Origin: Gymnothorax reevesii
Lineage: Eukaryota > Chordata > Actinopteri > Anguilliformes > Muraenidae
Direction: 5' to 3'
Length of the DNA stretch: 64,000 nucleotides
Assembly (NCBI GenBank): GCA_029721435.1
Contig: CM056576.1
Location: forward strand, 118,595,166-118,659,165
Shown here: in pieces, positions 54,247 through 64,000 of the stretch
Layout of the letters: each line of letters begins with the position of its first letter
How positions within the stretch are numbered: position 1 is the first letter of the stretch
The notes under the pieces: model-generated
Told to the model about the DNA's origin: nothing
Seen by the model: only the letters and a program-made list of their open reading frames with translations
Database searches by the model: none
Position numbers and translations under genes: made by a program

Positions 54247-55049
54247 TTTCACAGTTAACTATCCGCCAGTGTAACACAGGGTATAGATGTTTTGTTCTAA
54301 ATATCTAACAACAGGAAGTTACAAAAATTACGTAATGAGAAGCAGGCAGCATTGTCCAGAGCGACTTGCAATTCATGAAAGGATAAGTATACATACTCAA
54401 CTACAATTTTATCCAATTCTCCAACTATGTCTAAACAGACAGGCACATAAAGATTCATGATTGAGAAGAAAGACATTCAAGGCAATTAAATATTTGGGGT
54501 CCTAAGGCCATTTGGGGCTATACAACTTATTTGGACACCATAGCAGGCAAAATATAAGTGCACTGCTTGGTTTGCAGTTGGCAGAATAGCAGTTACTTGC
54601 TTGCTGACATGGAATCAAATGTGACTCATTATCTCACTGAGACAGGCAGCTTGCTGGTAACTTTCAAACAAGTTACACCTGTCAAAATATTTGCAAGTCA
54701 AACAAGTCTCTCTGATAATGATACTGAAGGACACCGAAGCACGATTTGTTCGCCATCTCTGAAGGCCACCTAACCTAGACAGTTTGTTATCTGGTTGAAA
54801 TAATGTCATGTTAGCTAATTGTCGTCCACTGTTTAGGTAAAGTAAAGCCAGGTGGCTTATCATGCAGACACTTATCTCCGGTTCCCACTGCATAAAGTGA
54901 CTAGGAACATTGCTACAACCCTTATACATACAAAGTTAGGTTCCCCCAACAATGCACCATTACCCAGGCATACACCTGATATTTTACCACAAATCAACCG
55001 TCTTGACTCATGATGCTCAAAATGAAGTGCTTTGAGCAGCGACTGACAA

Positions 55050-55325
55050 GGGCAAACACGCTGCAATGGCCCAAAACATTTCCAACTGGAGAAGCCCGTG
55101 GCAAAAACAGACAGGATGCCAAGTCAAAAACACATAAACCTCAAAAACAAATGCAAGAGGAAAACGCCGCAAACCCACGTAAACACAAACGCATTGTTAT
55201 GGGCCAAAATATCCCCAATAGGAGAAGAGTGCTGCAAAAACAGAACGGATGCAGAGTAAAAAACACTCAAACCACAAAAGCAAATGCAAGAGTATGCACT
55301 GCATACCCACATCAACACAACGGAA
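55050..55325. repeat. Two-copy tandem repeat of about 130 bp
   Basis: The block order 'atgg(g)cccaaaa', 'ggagaag', 'gcaaaaacagaacggatgc', 'aaacaaatgcaagag', 'aaacccac' is repeated once, with substantial divergence. The open frame across it (55010-55360) is a by-product. Confidence 0.6.
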
Positions 55326-56949
55326 GTGCTCCACGCCGCTATGGGGAGCACCAACTATAAAAAAACTTTTATTTTTGACCTGAGTGAGACCATCTGGAGT
55401 ATTTTGTTTTATAGTTTTCACACCACAGTTTAAGGTTTGCTCAGGGGTGCAACCTTGTGAGTATGCGCAATGGGCTCATCAAAAGCTAGCACTCAGCAGT
55501 TTGGGCCTATTCGTATTGTTATGGCCCCAATTTGTAATTACATTTACGACAGCAAGGGACAACAGACACAATTTTAAAATGTAAAAACATTTAATTAAAC
55601 AAAGACTAACACTAACCAACAATCTACTCAATTGACCAAGATTGATATATACAAGAAAAAAAATATTTACAGTCCCTTGAGATGGGGTTGCTTGGTGATG
55701 TTCTGGGTGAGGAAAATGCTCCAACACAGGCAAAAATCCACAAAAAGCTTCAAAGGTCTTGAAAAGAGTGACGGGTCTGGTCAGATGTATCCTTCTCCTT
55801 GCAATTTCTCCTACTCCTTTACTCTCTCAATTTTCCTCTTTATATACTCTTTTGCAGACCCCTTCCACCTTTTAGATATTTTAAAATTCTCTGGGACTTT
55901 CCATCTCAGACATGCCCAGGACATGTCCAAACCTAGCTCCAGTCTGGGCTTAACGAAAGAAAAGGTCAATACTGCCATCTAGTGGCTTCCATTCACATTA
56001 TTGTATATAGATAACATAATGCTCACAGCCCATAATTTTCACAGTTTCATTAACTAAGCAGGCCCCCAGGCGTTACCTTGTTTTCATTATTGTTAGTATG
56101 TAACACTAACTATGTGCTGCAGTCCATCAATGCCTTCCCTCAGGAGTCCCCAAGACTGCCCATCTATATATCGGTATAGATTTTGTCTAAAAAAAAGCAA
56201 CATTAGCAGCATGTTTTTACAGAAAAGCCTCAGGCTATATAGGTTTTAACCCAACTCCTTCCAGCCTGGGTAACTTGTCCCAGATGGCTGTCTAGTATTA
56301 CCCAGTGACTGTCTTTGTAGCCAAGCTACTAATGTTATTTTGCCAAATATATGATGTGTACAGGATAGCTCCCATTGTTTGTTTGGTCAGATAGTGTTTG
56401 TTGCTTGTAAGATTATCAAATTACAATACATGAAATTGTCTTGAGAAGTTTGCATGTTAATGACACGTACACCAACATCACCTAGTGCGCTGGTCCACGT
56501 GGTCCAGAGGGCCTAGGCAGTCTTCTCCAGTTTCCATGAATGTAAACTTGTTAATGAAAATAGACTCAGTTCCTAAGGGCACTGGTGCACAGCAACCACA
56601 CAAGGTCTCGTTGTTGTTCATTAATTTTCCTTCAGGTCTAAGTGTCTGTGTATTCTGATTCAAACATGTAAAATGTCACCATGAAGCAGTATCTCCAAAA
56701 ACTGGTCGCTGTCCAAGCTTAGCTCATCCAAAACTCCGTGGGGTTAGAGCCATTTCTTCTTACTTCTGGTAGTACGATGATTATTGTGTGGGCGTTAGAG
56801 TGCTCTCTGTCCTGGCTTGGACTATGAGGATGTGGAGTGGGCAAGACAAACTAACATGACTCCTTGTATTTCAAAATCCAACTGACATTACTTTGTATTA
56901 CATAACACGCAGTAAAAATTTCAACACATATCTAGATACACCTGAAATT

Positions 56950-57276
56950 ACAGGGGTTGGCACTGTAGAGCTGTTTGGAGCACTATAGCTTCACAGCCAG
57001 AAGGTTATGGATTTGAATGCGGCCTTTGACTTTTCTGTATGAGGTTTGCATTTTCTCCTCATGTTTGTGTTCTCCGGTTTTTGCCCTCTGTTCAAAAAAG
57101 AGTGCATGCTTGGTTAATTGGAGACTCTAAATTGCCCATACAAGTGCATGAATGGTTTGCCAGCTCTGCGGCGGATGGGCGACTTGTCCAGGGCGTTCTC
57201 TCCGGCCTTTCACCCATAGCTCCCTCACAACCTTGATGAGGAAGAAATGTTTTAGCCAGTGGATGAATGGATGAAA
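56950..57276 (+). repeat. tRNA-derived SINE-like repeat
   Basis: It begins ggttggcactgtagagct..gcttcacagccagaaggtt..gatttgaatgc (A and B box-like). It continues with ttaattggagactctaaatt and ends in gatgaatggatga units, the layout of a very common fish SINE family. The small open frames here are artefacts. Confidence 0.65.
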
Positions 57277-57295
57277 TCACAGTCCGCATTCAAAT

Positions 57296-57993
57296 CAGTG
57301 GCGTAGCCAGAACTGAAAATTTGGTGTGCCAGGAACATTCCTTTACAACTTCTATTAGTCCTGACTTGTTCGCAATCATCTTCCCTAATGAACTATGCAT
57401 TCACTCCAAAAACACTCCTCTCTATCAGGTGTTGCTAGTTCTCCTCGTGAAAGATGGAAATCATTCGTTTAGACGCGCTTTTGTTTTGCCTTTCAATCAG
57501 CCATACTCAAATTGTGTACAGGTGTTTCTCATCTTCCTCCTTGATTTAATTCCAAAAATGCAAGCGATCATGAAGGGCATGTTGGACCGCCTGATGTTCC
57601 AAAAAAATGTAGCGCGGAAGATCCAGAACAGTTTCGTAAAGCGTGCGGCTTCGAGTAAATTTGAGTTTAGCTTATTATTTTGTCACGCTTGGATCGCATT
57701 AAGAAAAACGCAGTGTCTATAATTGCCAATAGTGTATTGTCATAATTGTAAAAGGTTTTAATTAAGGAAAATGATTGAGAACAAGTCAGGAACAATAATT
57801 GTTCGACTGCGTCCAAATGAATGATTGCCATCTTACCTTCACAAGGAGAACCAGCAACACCTGATAGTGTGGATTGTTTACAGAGTGAATGTAATGTTCA
57901 TTAGGAAAGATGATTGCGAACAAGTCAGGACTAATATAAGTTATAAAGGGATGTTCCTGGCACATCTGATTTTCAGTTCTGGCTACGCCCCTG
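57296..57993. mobile_element. Non-autonomous hAT-type element with intact 8-bp target duplication
   Basis: The termini CAGTGGCGTAGCCAGAACTG and CAGTTCTGGCTACGCCCCTG are inverted with one mismatch. Both sides carry the same 8 bases attcaaat (57288-57295 and 57994-58001), the target-duplication length of hAT elements. The 698-bp interior has no transposase; the 151-codon frame over its left part is probably chance. Confidence 0.85.
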
Positions 57994-58282
57994 ATTCAAA
58001 TCAGTCTTTTTTCAGCTTTCACTGTCCCCCAAGCCATCTACACATACACGTTGATGTTAAAAACTCGAGATCTTAGAATTACAGGGTTCTAACTAACATT
58101 TACAAAGTTTTGAGGAACTGGTTTGCAAAGTTTGGCCGCTCAGTGTACATTTAGGGAACTGGAACTTTGTAATTCTGATCTGAACCCAATGAAACAAATG
58201 AATTGAATGACCTGACTGTCAGGTACCACTACCTGAGAAATGTAAAGATGAGAAATAAAAATTTTTTACTCTGAGAGTGCAA

Positions 58283-58450
58283 ACCTCCGCCAAGGCAGCA
58301 CAGTCGAAATCTTGCAGCCATATTGTTTGACCGATCGCAGTCAAAATCAATAGAGTCCATTCCTGACGTAATACCCACCCACAAAATTTAAGCGATATCC
58401 ATTCATTACTTTTTGAGTTATCTTGTATACAAACAGAGACAGAAAAACCA
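58283..58450. repeat. Dispersed repeat related to 555-930 and 32260-32480
   Basis: acctccgccaaggc is followed by 'acgtaatacccacccacaaaa' and 'tactttttgagttatcttg', which are complementary to words in the 32.3-kb copy (gataactcaaaaacta, ggtgggtatt). It is therefore inverted relative to that copy. Confidence 0.6.
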
Positions 58451-58695
58451 AAACAAAAAAACAGAATCTCCTATATATAATGATAACAATGATGTTTATC
58501 TTACCTAACATTAAATTCCTTTATTTTGATTGGCTGACAGACGTTTAATTCTTTTCCATGTACCCCGTGATCATATATTCCGTGAGAGTATGATTTTGAA
58601 TTCCTTGAATTCGATTCAACCGCTTGTTTGCCGATGTAACGGAACGTAAATCTGAATTGTTTACCGCGTTTCGTCTGCTTTTGACAGCTGTCAAA

Positions 58696-58920
58696 ATGGC
58701 ATCAAAACGTTTCGCTAGTCACACAGACGACGACATTCTTGAGAAACGCGTGAAAAGTGATCCCCCAAAATACAAAAAAGTCAAATACCTTATCTTCGTC
58801 TATGTTGCGTGAATACCTAACAGAAAAAGGAGATGATGTAGACTTTGAATGCTTCGACAGCGTTCGCTTGGCTGAGACGCTGAGTCACTTTTACATGGAT
58901 TTAAGAACAATATATAGGTT
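58696..58920 (+). pseudogene. Frameshifted fragment resembling Crypton/DUF3504-type proteins
   Basis: The first frame gives MASKRFASHTDDDILEKRVK, SDPPKYKKVKY. A different frame from 58793 gives SSMLREYLTEKGDDVDFECF, DSVRLAETLSHFYMDLRTIY. Together they resemble the N-terminal part of Crypton-derived tyrosine-recombinase-like proteins (ZMYM/QRICH1/KIAA1958 type): R-F...I...K..NTKK...L..YL.EK......L...L..FY...R. One frameshift separates the halves, and the downstream part is missing. Confidence 0.45.
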
Positions 58921-58953
58921 GCCACCGTAAGATAGAAACGGTAAGATAAAAAC

Positions 58954-59093
58954 GTTGTACAGCTCTTTCCAGGGGGTATATGGCATGATGTACCCTGCCT
59001 CTGAGTCTACGTTCCCCATGGCTTTGCCTTGGGGAACATAGATTCAGAGGCAGGGTACATCATGCCGTATACCCCTTGAAAGAGCTGTACAAC
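58954..59093. repeat. 140-bp near-perfect hairpin
   Basis: The left arm starts GTTGTACAGCTCTTTC and the right arm ends GAAAGAGCTGTACAAC. The arms are about 67 bases, differ at about six positions and are separated by a loop of about 6 bases around 'ctttgc'. It lies directly after the Crypton-like fragment. Confidence 0.85.
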
Positions 59094-60425
59094 TTATATT
59101 ATATAATGATAAATTGTCAAATATCATTTCCATGAAGCTGTTCTCAGAGATCACAGGCAAAGGACTTGGAGTTTCATAGTCCTCACAGCAAAAGCGAAGA
59201 TAAAGCAGCAAGTAACATTTATATTACATTCGTCTCAATAGTGATTGAGATAAATTGCGTTCTGTTGCCTTTATAATCATTTATACCATGAATAATTCAC
59301 TACAATAGTCAGATCCCCCCAAACGCCTGCCCCAGCCCCCCCAGTAAGGTCTGCTTGTGGACTTTACTGTATATTGCACTGACAGATTAGATTTCAAGTG
59401 GAGCTTGTGCTGTATATTCCTCCACCAATTCCAATACAACACAAGGAATAGTCAACACACACACAAAGATTATTTTTAATGTCATTAACAGTTTGTTATT
59501 GGAGCAAAATATGACCTACTGAAATAAATCTGATAAAGAGTTTTTTTCTGAAACATGAAAAGTGGTTCTCCCTAAAGAAAGGTGAACTTTTGGTTGATTT
59601 CTTATCAGTAACCTTTATAGCAACAACTTTACTTCCCTCAAAAACATTGACATACATCTCAATGAATGGGCCGTTTTATGGTTGCCTATCTGTGTAATTG
59701 CATTTGTACAGTGCCACCTCATTCATGCAACATTGCTGCCGTGGAATATTACTGGACGGCTCAGGTAATATTTTACTTTGATTCTTCTGAATGGTTTTAG
59801 CACACGTGCATAAAATCACAGTATTCAAATATAGCATTACATCATTGTATTTTTATATCTGGAATAAGGGTAAAAGCATTCCAAAATGTTAAGAGTTGGA
59901 TACTTGCAAAAATCAGCCATGGTTAATTCTCATACTGAGGATTATGCTTTTTTCACTGATTGGTGTGCAGCTTCAAATTTTGTCTGTCTCAGGTCCACAA
60001 CCACATTGCATAACCAGAGTACTATTTTTAGAGACCACCTCAAAGATACTGCGAGCTGTTTACTGGCAATATGGCCTGATGCCCAGTCATCTTCACGTAA
60101 AAGTTTTCCCCTTTGTTTTATGTGCGTGAAAAAGACAAGGCATGTGGTCAGGAGGGATAAAAATGAGTTGAGGGGTTAATTGCTGCTCTTATCATTTGGT
60201 GAGACATAGCTCAAGAAGTTTCATCAAGCCGGAGCTATGTTCAAAAAAAAAGGATCAGATGGCCAGGGGCTTATTCTGGTTTTATGAGGCAAACAATCGA
60301 GGCCTGTTTCTGCACCTACACACAATATTCTGGATTAACATTTGCATAATGTTTGGGGAGCATCAGACCTGCAACCACCAGAGGCTGGGTTTGACAATCA
60401 AAACATACACCAATTGATCCACTTT

Positions 60426-60459
<34 letters not shown>

Positions 60460-61130
60460 CTTGTGAAAATAGAATGCTTCCATTAAGATGCTAATTTTGA
60501 ATTGTCTTAAATGTAAAATAGAAGTGGGGTGCTGGGCGTGGGCAGTTAAAGGTGTTTTTTTTTGTTGGCAAATGTAACGTGAGTGTTTATGTTCCTCTTG
60601 GTTAGCAGTGGTTTTCAACTCTCCCCTGAATATCATTTTTGTCCGGTTTCTGTCTTATGGTAGAATCATGGCTGACCTTGTTTGAGGTGAGCGAGGCCTG
60701 GAGTTCCTTTGTGAGTTCCTGGAGGAATCTAAAATGTGCTCTAGGTTGAGTTTCAGTCAGCCCGCACAGAGGGGTCAGAAACCACATGACCTTCACTGTG
60801 TTCCAGAAGCAAATGACCGCACCAGAAGCCGAAGTTACGTAGCACCTTAACCCCAGTGCTGCTTTGGCACTATGGCTGCTTTGAAAAGAGTTCATTTGAG
60901 AGAAAAGGAAACTATGAACTAGCTAATTTGGCTAATTCATGAGTGTTTTACTAGCAAAAAAAAGGACTGATGGAACAATCAATAAAATAGTATTTATACG
61001 CATGTAATTTATGATGAACTACTTTGGCTTTGCGCATTTTATTAGAACGCAAAATACATATGGAATTACCACTGATTAGTTAAATGTTAGCGCTTCGAAG
61101 CGATCACTCATGACTGTACACGTTTGGAAG
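59094..61130. other. Non-coding stretch with a poly-A run
   Basis: No gene was recognised. A homopolymer of about 30 A lies at 60427-60456. 60000-60330 is free of obvious repeats but has no usable splice or reading-frame evidence. Confidence 0.4.
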
Positions 61131-62000
61131 CAAGGCCAATACAGGTCAAAAATTGGAAGGAGCTTGAAGTGAAAGGAACGGGCTTAGACTCCAAATGCAG
61201 TTCAGCATCGGCAGGACAATAGGATTCAAAGCTCAAGACAAATGGATCAATGGCCAGGCAAACAGTAATGCAGAATTGAAGTCAGGGGACAAGCAAAATA
61301 ATTCAGTAACCAGAGAATTAGTCCGCACAAAGACCGTAACAAAAGGCGGCTGAACTAAGGGAATGGAAGGGGAAGGAAAAAGGGAGTAGGATGGGATAAG
61401 GGAGAACACAGGAGAAACTAAACAGATAAGTACAAAATGGGAATAAGGGAGAACGAAGTACTAATCTATCAATCCGCAATCGCACAACGTAATACAAACA
61501 ATCAAATAGGAGACTTACGGGAGAATCACAAGAAACAAGCTTTCAACAATCAAAACAAGAGAAACGAAACTGACCCCAAGACAAGCTGAGGAAAAATGGA
61601 TCTTTTATACACAAACAAATTAAGTGGAATCCCAGCTAAACACAGTACAGCTGTAGAGAGAGGTGGAACAAGAACAGCCAGGACGGTGATAGGAGAGAGG
61701 GGAAACGGGTGGAGTTCTAACTCTAATCTAACTAAACACCCATGCCTCACTAAACTACTCTCAGGTGCGGATAGTCAATGAGAACAGTGAGAGAGAAGGA
61801 AGGAACCGAAATTACAGGGAAGAGAGTGCGATGAAAAAGACAAGACGCCACGAGACAGAAATGAGAGGAAGACACTGAAGACCAGAGAGAGCGCAATCTT
61901 CCAGAAACATACATGCTCTAAACAAATAAATATGATAAATATATAAATAATAGCAAAACTAAAAACTACCGAGAAACATACTAAAAACAAACATACAATT
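61131..62000. repeat. Purine-rich repeat of unknown class
   Basis: The A/G-rich run (caggcaaacagtaatgcag, gggagaacacaggagaaac, agacaagacgccacgagaca) has the composition and layout of the 17.3- and 49.8-kb repeats but no block in common by eye. It is probably another dispersed element end. Confidence 0.35.
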
Positions 62001-63480
62001 CACCGATCTCTAACGAAGTTTCTGTTCACAATGCCTTTCTGAAAAACCAGTATGAAATCTTTGGATTTTGGGATGTTTTTACATTGATATGCACCATTTT
62101 CCTTTTGGTACTGTATACATTGATGTTAACAAAAGAAAGGAAGGGCTTAGTTTTTGGATCGAGAAGATTTGCAAGAGTCTCAACTTCAGTGAAGAACTTC
62201 AAACAAATCACAGTTTGCATTATTCACTTTATGTCGTGGTTTACAGCTCAGCGGTAATCTGGCGGGCACTAGGACCATGGGCCTAGTAATATGGGCCTGA
62301 TAATTTGAGTAAAAATGTATTCTGAAAAGTGACTCTTTGTATAATAATCATGTATATTTTGTTGCAAAGTATGCCAATGAAACTATGATCTTTTTTGTAC
62401 AAATTTGATCTTGCCTCCAAACTTTGCCTGTAGTGCATATAGTGTAATCATTGCCAATTAGAAATCACTCCACTCTGACATCTCACCTCTTGAATCAGGA
62501 CATCAAAGAGATGGTCTAACATGTTGAATTCTCCTGTTAATTGAGTCTTGCCCACCTGTAACATAGGCAGTGCACTTCATAAGTGCAACCGTCCATTGGG
62601 AATCTGAATTTTTCATAATATTTATTTTAATTTTTTTTAAACATTATTTTGCATCATACTTTTCAAAGACATGGTTATAAAGTGCTTTACATTTGGGTAG
62701 TATTAGAGATTGTTGTTAAGCTTTACAAGAACTGATTAAACACTATTGTAAGATTCTACCTGATTCTCATTAAAGTGACAAATATTTGGCTTCAACCTCA
62801 GTTGCCTCAGGAATGCAGAGGGATTCTTCCTTAAGTTCATCTTGCAGGACCTCTTATGCCCAGTTATCAAATCCTCATGCAATCTCTGGGACTGAAGTTA
62901 GAAGTTGCTTAATATTAATCAGAATCTATTAGCTCCATATAGTAATAAAAAGGAAACTTCCTCTGATACAAACCAGTTTGCATGCCAATACAAATATAAC
63001 AGACCATTCTGCAAACAATCTTAAATAGAGGGTGAAGGAAACTACTCAGAAGTTGGACAGGTTATACATAGACTTAAAAGTGTAGACAGGAAGAACTTGA
63101 TGGCATGGTCAGTCTATTACATAGGTATGTAGAGATTGCCAGGATTACATGGCATATTACTCCCTTGTTTGAGTGGTAGTGAAGGCACCAGGTAAAATGC
63201 AAAGACAGTAAAATTCGAACTAAAATTAGTCTTGCATGAGCGGTCCAAATTTACAATTAAAGCAAGAAGTTTGAAGTCATGAAGTCATTTTTTTTTTAAT
63301 TTTATCATTCCACAGATTTCATATTGAATGATAGTTTTGGCAAGACAGTGAGAACATCTACTTTGTGTATGACAAGTAATATTTCCATCAATTGTTTACA
63401 GACAGATTATTTCACTAATATTACCTCAGGAATTGCAAAAAGTAGGACCAAGGGTCCTGTAGCTCACCAGCAAGCAATCT
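62001..63480. other. Non-coding AT-rich stretch
   Basis: Nothing recognised as an exon, RNA gene or transposon border. Confidence 0.4.
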
Positions 63481-63484
63481 TATT

Positions 63485-64000
63485 GTGATGATACAAGTTA
63501 TGAAAATTTCATGTGAAGTTTGACCTTTGAATTATTGAAGGTCAATGTCAAGGTCACTAAGTAAAAGTTCAAATACATTTATAAGACCCCTTGTAATACC
63601 CAATCCTAAGCTCTGAGGCAGTTTTGGTGATACAAGTCATTGGAAATTCAAGTTATCAATTGTGAACATCAATGGTTACAGACAGTCAAGTTGAGGTCAG
63701 CAAACAGACTTCGTATATGACTTTCTAAATGTCTCTATACAAACCTTGGCTCCATCTGTAACCATTTTGGCAATACAAGTCATTGTAATTGTATTATTTC
63801 AAGTTTGACCTTCAAATGTCACCAACAGTCAAGTTGAGTGTTCATGTGTGATTTCCTTTGAGTCTGTGACACAAACATAGGCTCCATCTGTGACCTTTTT
63901 TGGGATAGAAGTCCTTAGAAGTAATTTAATTTTCACTAGGTCAAGTTACACCTTTGAAGCTCATTATGAAGGTCACCAAATGAAAGTTCATATATGATTT
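63485..64000. repeat. Diverged tandem repeat of about 135-bp period, running off the window
   Basis: The word (g)atacaagtcattg recurs near 63490, 63629, 63771 and (as gatagaagtcctta) 63903. 'gtttgacctt(tg/ca)aa' and 'ctccatctgt(a/g)acc' recur at matching offsets. Roughly four diverged units are visible, and the array continues past the end. Confidence 0.6.

Noticed and set aside
57267..57722. 151-codon plus-strand open frame
   Set aside because: Its start lies outside and most of it inside the hAT-type element, where no domain is recognisable. The element is only 698 bp and is non-autonomous.
1..64000. CRISPR arrays, operons or bacterial features
   Set aside because: The window is clearly vertebrate genomic DNA; no regular spacer-repeat arrays or Shine-Dalgarno-led gene strings exist.

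Overview
This is a window of nuclear DNA from a ray-finned fish. Protein-coding sequence is split into short exons with GT-AG (once GC-AG) borders. Intergenic DNA is AT-rich and full of microsatellites and decayed DNA transposons, including Tc1/mariner-like, hAT-like, TTAA-flanked and fold-back elements and MITEs. I could not determine the species.

Layout. (1) Positions 59-2659, plus strand: the last two coding exons of a Pax3 gene, encoding the C-terminal transactivation region and the conserved tail FHYLKPDIA. The intron between them appears to use a GC donor. (2) 9115-9459, plus strand: a single-exon gene for a small single-pass membrane protein of KCNE type (potassium channel beta subunit). 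PAX3 and KCNE4 are also near neighbours on human 2q36, so the pairing may be ancestral synteny. (3) 9.5-23 kb: no gene seen; the region holds two Tc1-like pseudogenes, a possible large hAT-type element with nested repeats, SINEs and MITEs. (4) 48884 down to 23312, minus strand: a complete zonadhesin-like gene that I could assemble from 25 coding exons. All exon phases agree, and the summed coding length is 5652 nt (1883 codons plus stop). (5) 49-64 kb: no gene seen; repeats only, including a hammerhead-ribozyme-like motif, a 140-bp hairpin, a Crypton-like ORF fragment and a hAT-type element with an intact 8-bp target duplication.

The zonadhesin-like product is secreted and mosaic. Its order is signal peptide, short MAM1, VWD1-C8-TIL, VWD2-C8, MAM2, MAM3, a Thr/Pro mucin tract of about 29 decapeptide-like units, TIL, then VWD3 with a long acidic insert. 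It stops there, with no C8, TIL or membrane anchor after VWD3. MAM modules therefore lie between von Willebrand D assemblies. MAM2 and MAM3 come from a tandem duplication of a four-exon cassette (identical 138/257/85-nt exons, phase 1 at both ends).

The most unusual points are the GC-AG Pax3 intron, the interleaved MAM/VWD architecture with its exon-cassette duplication, the degenerate acidic VWD3, MITEs lying against splice sites, and the hammerhead-like motif at 50841-50885. Exon boundaries were derived by hand from splice consensus, reading phase and family knowledge; no alignment or transcript data were available.
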